Positions 54,723 to 64,000 of a DNA stretch of 64,000 nucleotides are shown one piece after another. Under the pieces are notes generated by a model. It had not been told where the DNA came from and made no database searches. It was given only the letters and a program-made list of their open reading frames with translations. How positions within the stretch are numbered: the first letter of the stretch is position 1; every line of letters starts with the position of its first letter. Made by a program: the position numbers and the translations under genes. This DNA is from Halobacteriales archaeon YIM A00010 (GTDB lineage Archaea; Halobacteriota; Halobacteria; Halobacteriales; Haloarculaceae): NCBI GenBank assembly GCA_025041175.1, contig JAKCFJ010000004.1, positions 744,001-808,000 of the forward strand. Direction: 5' to 3'.

Positions 54723-55909
54723 GGTCGCTCACGCTCTAGAATCATGACGCTGTGGACGGATGCGCTGCCACTGAGGTTGTGAATCAGTCCCGTCTCCGGG
54801 TCGGGAACCCGCCGCTCGGCCGGCACGTCGCCGCGGAACTGGTCGTAAATCTCAAGCGCCTGCGAAACGCCGGTCGCCCCGAGCGGGTGGCCGCAGCCAA
54901 GCAGCCCGCCCCGCGGGTTGACGGCGATATCGCCATCGAGAGCGCTGCGTCCATCTTCGACGAACCGGCCCCCCTCGCCCTTCTCGACCCAGCCGAGATC
55001 TTCGTACTCGACGATCTCGCTGATCAACAGTCGTGGATCTCGGCTACGTCCAGTTCTCTGGGGGATCAGTGACGCCCGCCTGGTCGTAGGCCTTCTCCGC
55101 GGCGGTCGTGGCCTGTGGCCAGCCCGACATCGAGGGGAGGTTGTTGACCGAGTTGCTCGCGAAGCACGCCTGCCCGCTGCCGGTGATCCACGCCGCCTCG
55201 TCGGTCACCTCGCGGGCTTTCTCCTCGCTCATGAGGACGAGCCCGCAGCACCGTCAGTGATGCCGCTGCAGTCGTAGAGACACAGCGGCGGCGACAGCGG
55301 ATACGATTCGAGCACTTCCTCGACGGTGACCTCGTCCTGAAACTGTGCGAACTCGTTGTGTGCGGCATGGCGCTTGTTCTTCGCGCTCACGAGTGCGAGT
55401 TGCTCGCGAGTCGTGCCGTACTCGTACATATGTCGCTGGGCGACCATGGCGAAATACGGTGGGGCGTTCAGCCCGTTGACGCCGTCGAACTCCCGATCCA
55501 TCACGTTTGTCATGCTGGCCTGCGCCTCAGGCATGTGCCCCCCCGGTGGATTCATCTTCTCGACGCCGAGCACGAGCGCAACGTCGAGCTGCCCGGCGGC
55601 GATGGCGAGCCAGGCGTACCGCAATGCGGCCTGCCCGCTGGCGCACGCGAGTTCCGTCCGCGCGATCATCGCGTCGACGTCGATGCCCAGCAGCTCCGCG
55701 ACCAGCGGCGCGACGTGCGTCTGGAATGCGAACCGCTCGGGCTGGACCGACCCGACGAACAGCCCTTCGATGTCCTCTGGACCCATGTCCGGGACCGAAT
55801 CGAAGGTGGCCTTGCCCGCCTCCTGGATCAGGTCCTTGTACGTGGCCTCACGGGACCCCCAACGGGTGTGGCCACCACCGACGATGCCGGCGGTCCGCGT
55901 CACGGCCAC
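54719..55909 (-). pseudogene. SCP2-type thiolase, interrupted by frameshifts
   Basis: About 397 codons in three frames. The first part (55909 to about 55241) carries the catalytic cysteine in TELACASGQAAL; the second (to about 55050) MSEEKAREVTDEAAW; the third GCGHPLGATGVSQAL with the catalytic His. Frame changes are at about 55241 (GGCCTC expected, GGCTC seen), 55050 (TGGGAC expected, TGGAC seen) and 55026 (about four bases short before LISEIVEY). It would cleave or form a beta-ketoacyl-CoA together with the DUF35 protein. The first two are single-base losses in runs and may be sequencing errors. Confidence 0.8.
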
Positions 55910-56015
55910 ATCCCCTCGCTATCGCGTTTCGTGCCGTTCGTTCTCCCGGTGATACTGGCGTATCTCATCGTCCATCTCGTTCGGTAGTAGTCCACATACT
56001 TGAATCCTTGCCCCA

Positions 56016-57982
56016 CTTACTCATCGCCGAACTCGGGCTCGCGATCGTGGGTGAACGCCGCGACGCCTTCCGCATGTCGTCGGTAGTCGTGAGCAGGCCG
56101 AAGCCCTGGCTCTCGATCGATAGGGCCGTTTTCAGGCTCGCGTCTTGTCCCTCGTTGATTGCGTGTTTTGCAACCTCCAGCGCTGTCTGTGGGCCCTCAA
56201 CCAGATCCGAGACGACCTCGTCGATCGCCGCCTCGAACTCGTCGTCCGGAACAGCGCGGTTGAGGATTCCCCAGTCGGCTGCCTTCGACGCCGAGATCTG
56301 GTGACCACGGAAGACGAGTTCTTTCGTCCGCGGCTTGCCGATGAGTCAGGTGAGCCGCTGAGTTCCGCCGCCGCCAGGGATGAGTCCGAGTTCGATCTCC
56401 GGACTGCCGAGTCTCGATCCCTCGGTCGCAATGCGGATGTCACAAGCCAGCGTGACCTCCAATCCGGCACCGAGGCAGAACCCGTCAATCTTGGCGACGG
56501 TCGGACGGGGGAACTCGTAGATGGTCTCGATGGATTCGTCGATCGACATCAGCTCCGTCGGCTTGGCAGTGGTGAACCCGGTGATGTCCGCGCCAGCGCT
56601 GACGCGCGATCGCCTGCGCCCTCGAAGACAACGCAGGAGACTTCTTCAGTGTCAACCGATGTAAGCAGGCGCTTGACCTCGTCGAACATGTCCGTCGAAA
56701 AGGCGTTGAGTCGCTCTTCGCGGTCGAAAATAACGCTCAAGACGCCATCATCGGACAGCTCGTGTCTGACGTAGTGGTACGGTCCGCCGTCGTTGTAGTC
56801 GTAGAAGCCACGGCCCGCGTCTTCTCCGGTGTGACCGGCCTCGACCAGCTCGATCAGATAGTCCGCCGGCTCGTACCGCTCGGCCCCGGTCGCATCGTGG
56901 AGGTCGCGTAGCTTCTCGAGAGCGACGTCAAGGCCGATCTTGTCCGCAGTCCGGCACGTTCCCTCAGGGAGGCCCCCGCCGAGTCGCATCCCGGTGTCGA
57001 TGTCCTCCGGAACAGCGACTTCCTGCCCGACAAGCTTGGCTGCCTCGTTGATCATCCGGGCTTCGATGCGAACCGTGTCGACTCCCTCGCCCTGGCCGGG
57101 CTCGTAGTCGACGCCGCTGTCCTCGTAGTCGTAGAAGCCTTTCCCGGTCTTTCGGCCGAGATCGTCGTCCTCGATGCGGGAACTGACTGACTCCGGCACT
57201 GGTTCGTCCCACTGCTCGCGGGTGTGGGCAAAGATGTCTAGCCCGCCGAAATCGTTGAGTTCGAACGGACCCATCGGGTAGCCACGCTGGAACACCATCG
57301 CCGCGTCGATCTCCCGGATGCTAGCCGCACCTGCATCGAACATCCACGCGGCTTCGCCCATGTACGGCGTCAGGACGTTGTTGACGACGAACTGTGGAAT
57401 GTCCTTGCGGACGCGGATGGGCGTCTTGTCGATCGACTCGACGAACGTGTAGGCTGTGTCGGTGACCACCTCGTTCGTCGCCTCGCCGGAAACGACCTCG
57501 ACGAGATCCATCTTCACCGGCGGATTGAAGAAGTGTAGCCCGCAACACCGCTCCGGTTGGTCCACCGCTGCCGCGATGTCGCTCACCCGGAGGCTGGACG
57601 TGTTCGTCGCAATGATGGTCTCCGACGAGGCCGCAGCGTCGACGGCACTGAAGATCTCCGTTTCAGATCGAGGTCCTCTGGCGCGGCTTCGACGACGAGG
57701 TCGGCGTCGGCGACCGCTGTCTCTGATCAGTCGTCGTCGAGATACGATCGAGGACGACATCGGATCGTCGTCGATCCGGCCCTTCTCGGCGAGTTTGCCG
57801 ACGCTCCACTCGATCTGCTCGTAGCCCTCCCGAACGATGTCTTGCTCGACATCGCGCATCACGACGTTGTAGCCGGCGATGGCAGCCACTTCGGCAATAC
57901 CGTGTCCCATACTGCCAGCCCCCAAAACTGCGAGGCTGTCTATCTCGATATCCATCACTTGAAACTCCTCGTCGGACATCAT
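56016..57982 (-). pseudogene. 3-hydroxyacyl-CoA dehydrogenase / enoyl-CoA hydratase fusion, disrupted
   Basis: About 650 codons. The dehydrogenase half has VLGAGSMGHGIAEVAA, ATNTSSLRVSDIA, HFFNPPVKMDLVEVV and FQRGYPMGPFELNDFGG; the hydratase half has VVFEGAGDRA, GFCLGAGLEVTLACDIRIA and GLIPGGGGTQRL. Three single-base losses (about 57761, 57724, 57661) shift and then restore the frame, leaving about 35 Arg-rich wrong residues where VVLDRISTTTD and ADADLVVEAAPEDLDLK belong. A further loss near 56602, an in-frame TGA at 56346-56348 (Arg expected) and a loss near 56070 break the hydratase part. The intact fusion, known in archaea, does two beta-oxidation steps. Confidence 0.8.
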
Positions 57983-58072
57983 CAATGTAACGGTGCACTA
58001 TCAGACCGCAGAAACGTTCGAGCCAACGGCTGATGTTTCCCATGCGGTCCGACAAAGCGTCATGCACCCGCC

Positions 58073-58780
58073 TTACACGCCCAGATACTCCTGGCGCAGG
58101 GTCTCGTCCTCGCGCAGGCGCTCGGTCGACACTGCATCGACAATGCGACCCTCATCGAGGATATAGTGGCGATCGGCGACTGCCAACGCGACGGCGACGT
58201 TCTGCTCAACGAGGAGTACCGTTACGTCCCGTTCCTGGCTGATCTCCTCGATGATGGATTCGATGCGTCTGACAATATAGGGTGCAAGACCCTCGCACGG
58301 CTCGTCAAGAAGCATCATTCGCGGATTCGCTACCAAGCTACGCGCGATGGCGAGCATCTGCTTTTCACCCCCGCTCATGTTCTTCGATGGACGATCGCGC
58401 ATCGCCGCCAGTTCGGGAAACTGATCGAGGATCAAGTCGACCGCTAACGGGTCGGTGACATGGTTGGCCGCGAGCCGGAGATTTTCTTCGACCGTCATAT
58501 TCTCAAAGCAGCGCCGGCCCTCCGGAACGAGCGTGAGTCCGAGCTTCGGGATTCGGTGGCTGCGCGTAGCGCGAAGGTCATGTCCATCGAACGTGATGGA
58601 TCCGCCCTGCACATGCGGGGTATCCGCGCCAACGATGGCGCGGATGGTCGTCGTTTTCCCGGCACCGTTGCGGCCGAGTAGCGAGACGACTTCATCGCGT
58701 TCGACGGTCACATCGACGCCGAACAGTACTTGTCCGGTCTCGTAGCCAGCCGCCAAGTCACGGACTTCAAGCAGCGTCAT
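58073..58780 (-). CDS. livF: Branched-chain amino acid-type ABC ATPase
   Basis: 235 residues: Walker A GRNGAGKTT, signature MSGGEKQM, Walker B MMLLDEPCEGLAP, and switch histidine replaced by Gln in LLVEQN, as usual for LivF. It pairs with LivG (four-base overlap) to energise a LivHM permease. LivF/LivG-type systems also import aromatic acids, urea and amides in various microbes. It is undamaged although the neighbouring genes are not. Confidence 0.93.
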   Translation of the reverse strand: MTLLEVRDLAAGYETGQVLFGVDVTVERDEVVSLLGRNGAGKTTTIRAIVGADTPHVQGGSITFDGHDLRATRSHRIPKLGLTLVPEGRRCFENMTVEENLRLAANHVTDPLAVDLILDQFPELAAMRDRPSKNMSGGEKQMLAIARSLVANPRMMLLDEPCEGLAPYIVRRIESIIEEISQERDVTVLLVEQNVAVALAVADRHYILDEGRIVDAVSTERLREDETLRQEYLGV

Positions 58781-59580
58781 AGCTCCTCCCTCATGCCGCC
58801 GAGATAGGCGTTCTGTACGTCCTCGTTGTCCCGGATCGCTTCGGGGCTGGCCGTGGCGATGACCTCACCCTGGTTGAGCACCGTGATTCGATCGCTCATC
58901 AAGAGAACGATGTCCATATCGTGTTCGATCAGGAGAATGGTGAGGTCGAGTTCCTGCCGCAGATCGTCGATCATCTCGGCTGTCTCCTGCGTCTCCGTGG
59001 TACCGATGCCGCTGGTCGGCTCGTCGAGCAGGAGGACCGACGGCTCCGTCGCCAGCGTAACCGCGATGCCGAGCCGGCGCTGGTCGCCGTGTGAGAGGTT
59101 CTTCGCCGCTGTGCTGTACTGGTCGTCGAGACCGACCCGCTCTAGGTGGTCGAACGCACGGTCGCGGTACCGATCCTGGCCTTCGCCGAGGAGGTCCAGA
59201 CTAAACGTACCGGTCTGCGCCGTCTGGACGACGACGCGGACGTTCTCCAGAACAGATAAATCGTTGAACAGCTGGTTGGATTGGAACGACCGCGCGAGGC
59301 CGCGGTGCGGCCGCGCCTCTTGGGGCAGGTCCGTGATCTCCTCGCCGTCGAACCAGACGGTTCCGGCTGTGGGCGGGAGAGCGCCGGTGACCGTATCGAA
59401 CAGCGTCGTCTTCCCGGCACCGTTTGGCCCGATGATCGCGTGCAGTTCGCCCTGCTCGACGGCTAGATCGACGTCATCGACTGCGACGACGCCGCCGAAC
59501 CGCTTCGTTAACCCGTCGGTTTGCAGGATGGGATCCGATTGAACCGCCTCCGTTGCGTCATTCTGTCTGATATCGATCAC
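58777..59580 (-). CDS. livG: Branched-chain amino acid-type ABC ATPase
   Basis: 267 residues: Walker A GPNGAGKTT, signature LSHGDQRRLGIA, Walker B VLLLDEPTSGIG, switch His in LIEHDM, and the C-terminal AYLGG usual for LivG. It overlaps livM and livF by four bases each, so the cluster is translationally coupled. Confidence 0.93.
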   Translation of the reverse strand: MIDIRQNDATEAVQSDPILQTDGLTKRFGGVVAVDDVDLAVEQGELHAIIGPNGAGKTTLFDTVTGALPPTAGTVWFDGEEITDLPQEARPHRGLARSFQSNQLFNDLSVLENVRVVVQTAQTGTFSLDLLGEGQDRYRDRAFDHLERVGLDDQYSTAAKNLSHGDQRRLGIAVTLATEPSVLLLDEPTSGIGTTETQETAEMIDDLRQELDLTILLIEHDMDIVLLMSDRITVLNQGEVIATASPEAIRDNEDVQNAYLGGMREEL

Positions 59581-60692
59581 TCTTGATCACCTCCGAATCG
59601 TTGGAACAGCCGCTCGACGCCGCCCCGAAACAGCCCCCAGACGCCCTCACGCGGCGCGACCAGTACCGCGATGACGAACAGCAGCCCCAGAAAGAACTGC
59701 CAGTACGTTAGCACGCCGGAGAGTTCGACCCTGACTATCGGGAACTCGGAGAGGGGTACCACGAGCGTTTCGAACTCGGTGAGGAAGTCCCGAGAGAACA
59801 GCCAGACGAACACGCCTGTGAGCGGGCCGAAGAAGTATTTTGTTCCACCAAGGACGGTCATGAGAATGACGTCACCGCTCGTCGTGACCGAGAGGTCATG
59901 GAGCGTTGCGCCCTGGTTGTTGATCTCCAACAGAACGCCCGCCAGCGCCGCAAACATCCCGCTGAAGGTGAACGACCAGATCTTGTACCGTCTCGTGTCG
60001 ATCCCGACGGCACGGGCCAGCTCCTCATTCTCACGGACGACTGCCAGCGTCCGGCCAAACGGCGATCGAACGAGTTGCCAGAGGGCGAGCATCCCGATCA
60101 GGAACACGACTGCCAGCAGGTAGTACCAGTCGAACCTGAGCCACTCCAGCGAAACGTACATCACGCCGCGGTAGCTCTCAATCCACGCCGGAAGCGCGCC
60201 GCTGAGTCCAGTGCTCCCGCCAGTGATTCCGCCGTAGTTCTGGTTCGCAATGAAGTAAACGGACTGTGCGAACGCGAGTGTGAGCATTGCGAAGTATATC
60301 TCTCCCTTCTGGACTGTGAGCCGTCCAATGAGGTGCGCGACGACGGTCGCTACCGCGACGCTGATGAGTGCGGCCACGATGAACGGAAGCCCCATGTGAA
60401 GGACGCCGATAGCGGCCCCGTACGTGCCGAACCCGAGGAACATCGCGTGTCCGAACGAAAGCAGGCCGGTGTAGCCGATGAGGAGGTTGAACGACGCCGC
60501 GAACAGCATCCAAATGAGGATGCTGTTCGCGATCTGCTCGTAGCCGAGCAACACTGGATGTGAGACCACCGGCCGGATGAACACGATGACAGCGACCAAA
60601 CCGAGCGGGACTCGGAGCCGGTGGAGCACGTCGGTGTCCAGTGACTCCGTCGCCCAGCGCGCGATGGTTTCGGGTGAACGACGGTCGCTCAT
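59577..60692 (-). CDS. livM: Branched-chain amino acid-type ABC permease
   Basis: 371 residues with about ten hydrophobic segments. LLSFGHAMFLGFGTYGA, the family's substrate-channel helix, and SPFGRTLAVVRENEELARAVGIDTRRYK, the coupling loop, are clear. It forms a heterodimeric channel with LivH, whose gene overlaps it by four bases and carries frameshifts. Confidence 0.92.
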   Translation of the reverse strand: MSDRRSPETIARWATESLDTDVLHRLRVPLGLVAVIVFIRPVVSHPVLLGYEQIANSILIWMLFAASFNLLIGYTGLLSFGHAMFLGFGTYGAAIGVLHMGLPFIVAALISVAVATVVAHLIGRLTVQKGEIYFAMLTLAFAQSVYFIANQNYGGITGGSTGLSGALPAWIESYRGVMYVSLEWLRFDWYYLLAVVFLIGMLALWQLVRSPFGRTLAVVRENEELARAVGIDTRRYKIWSFTFSGMFAALAGVLLEINNQGATLHDLSVTTSGDVILMTVLGGTKYFFGPLTGVFVWLFSRDFLTEFETLVVPLSEFPIVRVELSGVLTYWQFFLGLLFVIAVLVAPREGVWGLFRGGVERLFQRFGGDQE

Positions 60693-61705
60693 TCGAGAAA
60701 GCCCTCCTGGCCGAACAGTCCACGCGGTCTGACAAGCAAAACGACGATCATCACGAGATAGGGCATCAACCCACCGATGCCGGGGATGGCTAGCGCCTCG
60801 ATGTTCGTCCGGATCGCGAGCGTCTCAAGTAGCAACGGTGTCAGGAACACCGCCTCGCCGATGAGCAGCCCCGAGACGACGCTCCCGAAGAGACTCCCGA
60901 TACCTCCGACCACGATCACGACGAACGCAAGGATGATGAACTGGTCGCCCATGGCGAGGTCCATCCCAACCTCGGTCCCTCGAAGGACGCCACCGAGACC
61001 GGCAATGCTCGCCCCGAGAAAGAACATCAGGACGAATCGGCGGTGAATGTTCACACCGACCAACTCCGCCATCTCTCGGTCGAGGACGCCAGCACGAACC
61101 GAGAGGCCGAAATCGGTCCGCTCGATGAGCAGATACACTACGACGACAGTCAGCACACTGACGACGACGGTGAACAACCGAAATCGGGCAACAGTCGTGG
61201 TGAACAGGGTGAAACCCGCCGAGAGGGCCTCCGGGTCGGCACGCTGAGCGGACTGCCACCCCACGTCGCTCGTGTGGCCTCGTTCAACATCAAAGCGAGG
61301 CCGAATGTGGCGAGCAAACCGATAAGGGGTTCTCGTCGTAGATGAACTGCAACACTGCACGTTCGATGATGATGCCAAGCACGCCGACCAGTAGTGGAAC
61401 GACGATGAGCGCGACCCAAAACGAGAATCCCCACTGGACGACGATCTGGTGGGTGAGATATGCACCGACCATGAACAGGGCCCCGTGAGCGAAGTTCACC
61501 ACGCCGAGGAGCCGAGGATGATGGACAGCCCGAGAGCGAGCAGGACGAGAATGAACCCGTAGACAAGCCCACCAACCACCTGATCGACGAACAGCCCTGG
61601 TTTCATCACGAACGCGTTCACCAGCACTGTGAGGAGGACGACGACGCCCGCTCTCTCGGCTGATGAATGGCTCCGATTGCCCGTGTTCGGTAGAGACATG
61701 TTCAT
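60689..61705 (-). pseudogene. livH: Branched-chain amino acid-type ABC permease, interrupted
   Basis: About 339 codons. The start MNMSLPNTGN is followed by LFVDQVVGGLVYGFILVLLALG, then frame changes at about 61511 (GGCCTC expected, GGCTC seen), 61332 (GAGGAA expected, GAGAA seen) and 61234 (ACCCCGG expected, ACCCGG seen). Each is one base lost from a run, and together they restore the frame, with VVNFAHGALFMVGAYL in the second frame and RMAELVG-like DREMAELVGVNIHRR in the last. If the losses are real the importer lacks half its channel; if they are read errors it is intact. Confidence 0.8.
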
Positions 61706-61712
61706 TGTGGGA

Positions 61713-62960
61713 TCACAGATCACACCCTGTCGCGTCACAGCTCCGGACGACCTCATCGCCAGCAACGCTCGTATCGACCGTGAACCACTGTTTGTACGGC
61801 TCATCCTGCATCTCGCTTTCGGCCAATCCGGAGACGATATGCGTCGGCTGAACGAGTTGGTGATCACAGGCACGCCAGTAGGATGTCCCTCCCTGAATGT
61901 CGGTGACGGGGCTTTGTAGCTCGTGGTCTTCGAGCTCGGCCGTGATGGCTTCAGCGTCCGTCGAGCTGGCCCGCATCGCGGCGCGGACCTGCTGGTCGAG
62001 GGACGTGTACGCCATGAAGTGTCGAGCGAACGGATTGGTCTCGCCCTCATCAACGACGCGTTGTTTGAATTCCTCGTCGCCATCGACGGCGTTAGCCCAA
62101 CCAGTCGGCCCGATATCCACCATCATGGCCGCCTCCTTGCCAAGTCCCCAGAGCACGAGATCTTCAAACTGGTGAAACATGACCGTCAGTTCTTCGTGGA
62201 GACCTTTGCTCATCATCTGCTCGGCCGCGAGGCGAGCGTCGAGACCGGGGATGAGTAGCGCGACGGCGTCCGCGTCGGAGTTGGCTACGTTGTTGATGTA
62301 CTGGGTGTAGTCGTCGCCCGGAAACGGTGTCGCGTCCTTGCCGACCACCGTCGCTCCGTTCTCGTTGAGGCTCTTTGTAATGACTTCTTGTCCGGTGTTG
62401 CCCCAGACGTAGTCGGAGTAGAGAACGTACCAGTTGTCGGCTTGTTCTGCCATGCTCGGACCGGCCGACTGGGCCATCATCGTGTTCGACTGGTAGACGT
62501 TGAACATGTGTTGAGCGCAGTCCGAGCCGGACAAGGAGTCAGAGGCTCCTTGCGCGATGTAGGAGACGCCGTTATTGGACGCCCACGTCCCAATGCTCGT
62601 ACAGACGGCCGATGAGATACCACCATGAGCAAAGTCGATATCGTCGGAGGTAACGGCGCGTTTCATCCGGTCGAGCGCCGCGCTCGGATCCGTCTCGGTG
62701 TCGTACTCCTTGAGTTCGATACTGATATCGAACTCCTTTGTGAGGTCCTGCTTTGCGAGTATCGAGCCCGTCGTCACGGACTGTCCCCAGGGTGCGAATG
62801 GGCCAGTGTATGGCGCGAAGACGCCGACGGTAAGCGACTCCAGTTCGCCGTCGCCATCGCCACTACCACCAATGTTACTACAGCCAGCGAGGAGCGTCAT
62901 GCCGGCCGACGAAGCCACCCCTATCCGTTTGAGCATCTTCCGTCTGCTGGTCGCTCGCAT
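61713..62960 (-). CDS. Branched-chain amino acid-type binding lipoprotein
   Basis: 415 residues from ATG 62960. TSRRKMLKRIG is the Tat motif and MTLLAGC the lipobox. The mature chain is a LivJ/LivK-type type I binding protein: FAPYTGPFAPWGQSVTTGSILA, FAHGGISSAVCTSIGTWA and WYVLYSDYVWGNTGQEVI are typical. It is undamaged. It lies first in the liv operon, eight bases before livH, and probably binds an amide, amino acid or aromatic acid. Confidence 0.87.
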   Translation of the reverse strand: MRATSRRKMLKRIGVASSAGMTLLAGCSNIGGSGDGDGELESLTVGVFAPYTGPFAPWGQSVTTGSILAKQDLTKEFDISIELKEYDTETDPSAALDRMKRAVTSDDIDFAHGGISSAVCTSIGTWASNNGVSYIAQGASDSLSGSDCAQHMFNVYQSNTMMAQSAGPSMAEQADNWYVLYSDYVWGNTGQEVITKSLNENGATVVGKDATPFPGDDYTQYINNVANSDADAVALLIPGLDARLAAEQMMSKGLHEELTVMFHQFEDLVLWGLGKEAAMMVDIGPTGWANAVDGDEEFKQRVVDEGETNPFARHFMAYTSLDQQVRAAMRASSTDAEAITAELEDHELQSPVTDIQGGTSYWRACDHQLVQPTHIVSGLAESEMQDEPYKQWFTVDTSVAGDEVVRSCDATGCDL

Positions 62961-62996
62961 ACTATCATGCCTCAAAGGAAGAGCTACACATATACC

Positions 62997-63743
62997 TTAC
63001 GACGGTCGATGGATGCCGCGCCGACGAGGTTGAACTCGGAATTCGGTCCAGGGTTCATCACACAGGACGAGTCGGACCCATCGATCGATCCCCCGAATTA
63101 CGGTCTGTATCGACACTGAGACGAGTCCGATCCCTGAATCCACGACGCTCATGCCGACGACTTGTTGGTTCCGGTCGACGCCGTACCCACGTTCGCGGAT
63201 GGTTTCGAGTTCGGCTACCAGCTCGTGGCGGTCCGTGACAGTGTGTTCGGTCACCTGATCCAGACCATGTTCGTCAAGAATTCGATCTACTTTCTCCTCG
63301 GCGAAGTTCGCTAACATAACCTTCCCAGCGGCGTGGGTGTGAATCGGGTCGACATCCCGGGTAGATGCCGAGCTGGAGCGACTCCGCACCGTACTCAGTG
63401 TGAAGGATGATGAATCGACCGTGCTCCTCGATGTTGATGCTGGCCAACTCTCCCGTCTTCTCAGCTGCCGCTCGAGTTCCGGTTTAGCGGTGTGGAACAA
63501 TCGATTGCGGTACTTAACGTGTCCACCGAGCTCTAACAGCCGAAACCCGAGACTGTACGTCCCACCGTCGTTGACGACGTAGCCTGTCGCCTTCAATGTC
63601 CGGAGGTAGTCGTGAACAGTGCTCTTTGGCAGGTCCATCCGGCGCGAGAGTTCCGAGACCCCGACTGTCTTCTCTTCTTTCAGCACGTCCAGTATCTCGA
63701 ACGCGCGCTGAATCGTCTTCAGAGGGGGTGTTTTCTGTCCCAT
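62997..63743 (-). pseudogene. IclR-family transcriptional regulator 2, frame-shifted internally
   Basis: The winged helix-turn-helix is intact (TIQRAFEILDVLKEEKTVGVSELSRRM, KSTVHDYLRTLKATGYV), as is HTHAAGKVMLANF in the effector domain. Between about 63465 and 63357 the frame is wrong: the plus-one frame gives the expected ELASINIEEHGRFIILHTEYG and SLQLGIYPG. One base seems lost near 63464 and two (or one gained) near 63357. The C-terminal end (about 62997-63080) is also unlike the family. It stands 36 bases upstream of the binding-protein gene and probably controlled the liv and beta-oxidation genes. Confidence 0.7.
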
Positions 63744-63966
63744 GTGTGCAGCTATCATGACCTGCCACAGTAAAGACTTCGGTTATTTCGGACACGATTC
63801 GATACTCCAGCGGCCGGACGGATCGATTCCGTCTCCGTCGTGCGGCTCTCTCGGTCTCCAGCGCGTCCTTCTTCCGGCTCGGCGACGGAGAGTCGGTGCG
63901 TACTTCGAGGAGAACAGTTACAAGCGCACTTTTGTAACTCCTTGATCTCATCGATCACCGTCCGAT

Positions 63967-63989
63967 TTGTCCGGACTTTATCCGGACAA
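63967..63989. repeat. Perfect 9-bp inverted repeat at right edge
   Basis: TTGTCCGGA and TCCGGACAA flank a 5-base centre CTTTA. It lies about 225 bases upstream of the minus-strand IclR gene, so it is either an operator or the terminator of a gene beyond the window. Confidence 0.4.
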
Positions 63990-64000
63990 CGTCGGATCCG

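Noticed and set aside
1-64000. Insertion sequences, integrase, tRNA attachment site
   Set aside because: None could be recognised; the paired-paralogue layout is the only sign of mobility or duplication.

Overview
The window comes from a haloarchaeon (class Halobacteria). The DNA is GC-rich, the encoded proteins are strongly acidic, secreted solute-binding proteins carry twin-arginine plus lipobox signals, many genes have a TATA-like box about 25-35 nt before the start codon (leaderless or near-leaderless transcripts), and folate synthesis uses a fused FolC-FolP protein. I see no rRNA, tRNA, CRISPR array or transposase. The content is a catabolic gene island built largely from paired paralogues.

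Layout. (1) 1-12.5 kb is a tetrahydrofolate (THF) one-carbon module: a methylene-THF reductase cut by the window edge, two homologues of the THF-dependent aryl O-demethylase LigM, an acyl-CoA synthetase with a hot-dog thioesterase, the FolC-FolP fusion, a broken pabB with intact pabA, and folD. (2) 12.5-16 kb is an SsuABC/TauABC-type ABC importer with two different permeases. (3) 16-20 kb holds E2, E1-alpha and E1-beta of a 2-oxoacid dehydrogenase (no E3 here), then a malate/lactate dehydrogenase-family gene. (4) 21.6-24.3 kb has a BKACE-family enzyme and an aldehyde dehydrogenase separated by a striking array of six hairpins. (5) 24.4-31.1 kb is a dipeptide-family ABC importer with a thioredoxin-fold gene. 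(6) 31.4-38.7 kb has an SDR, two zinc alcohol dehydrogenases, a GMC oxidoreductase, a thioredoxin-reductase-like flavoprotein and an IclR regulator; the second alcohol dehydrogenase carries a double-hairpin repeat inside its coding sequence. (7) 39-45.8 kb is a second dipeptide-family importer with its own thioredoxin-fold gene and fused ATPases. (8) 45.9-54.2 kb has two aldehyde dehydrogenases, a UGSC-family protein with a partner of unknown function, a second acyl-CoA ligase and a second GMC oxidoreductase. (9) 54.2-63.7 kb is a minus-strand beta-oxidation and branched-chain-amino-acid-type importer cluster (DUF35 protein, thiolase, hydroxyacyl-CoA dehydrogenase/enoyl-CoA hydratase fusion, livFGMH, binding protein, IclR regulator) in which four genes carry frameshifts.

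How it may work together (inference): importers bring in organic acids or methylated (perhaps methoxylated aromatic) compounds; LigM-like enzymes move methyl groups to THF; MetF and FolD oxidise them; FolC-FolP and PabA help supply the cofactor; dehydrogenases, acyl-CoA ligases and the oxoacid dehydrogenase process the rest. No ring-cleavage enzyme is visible, so the natural substrate is unresolved.

Limits: the function calls come from reading motifs and remembered family sequences, without database searches. Start codons were chosen by family alignment and by distance to TATA-like boxes.
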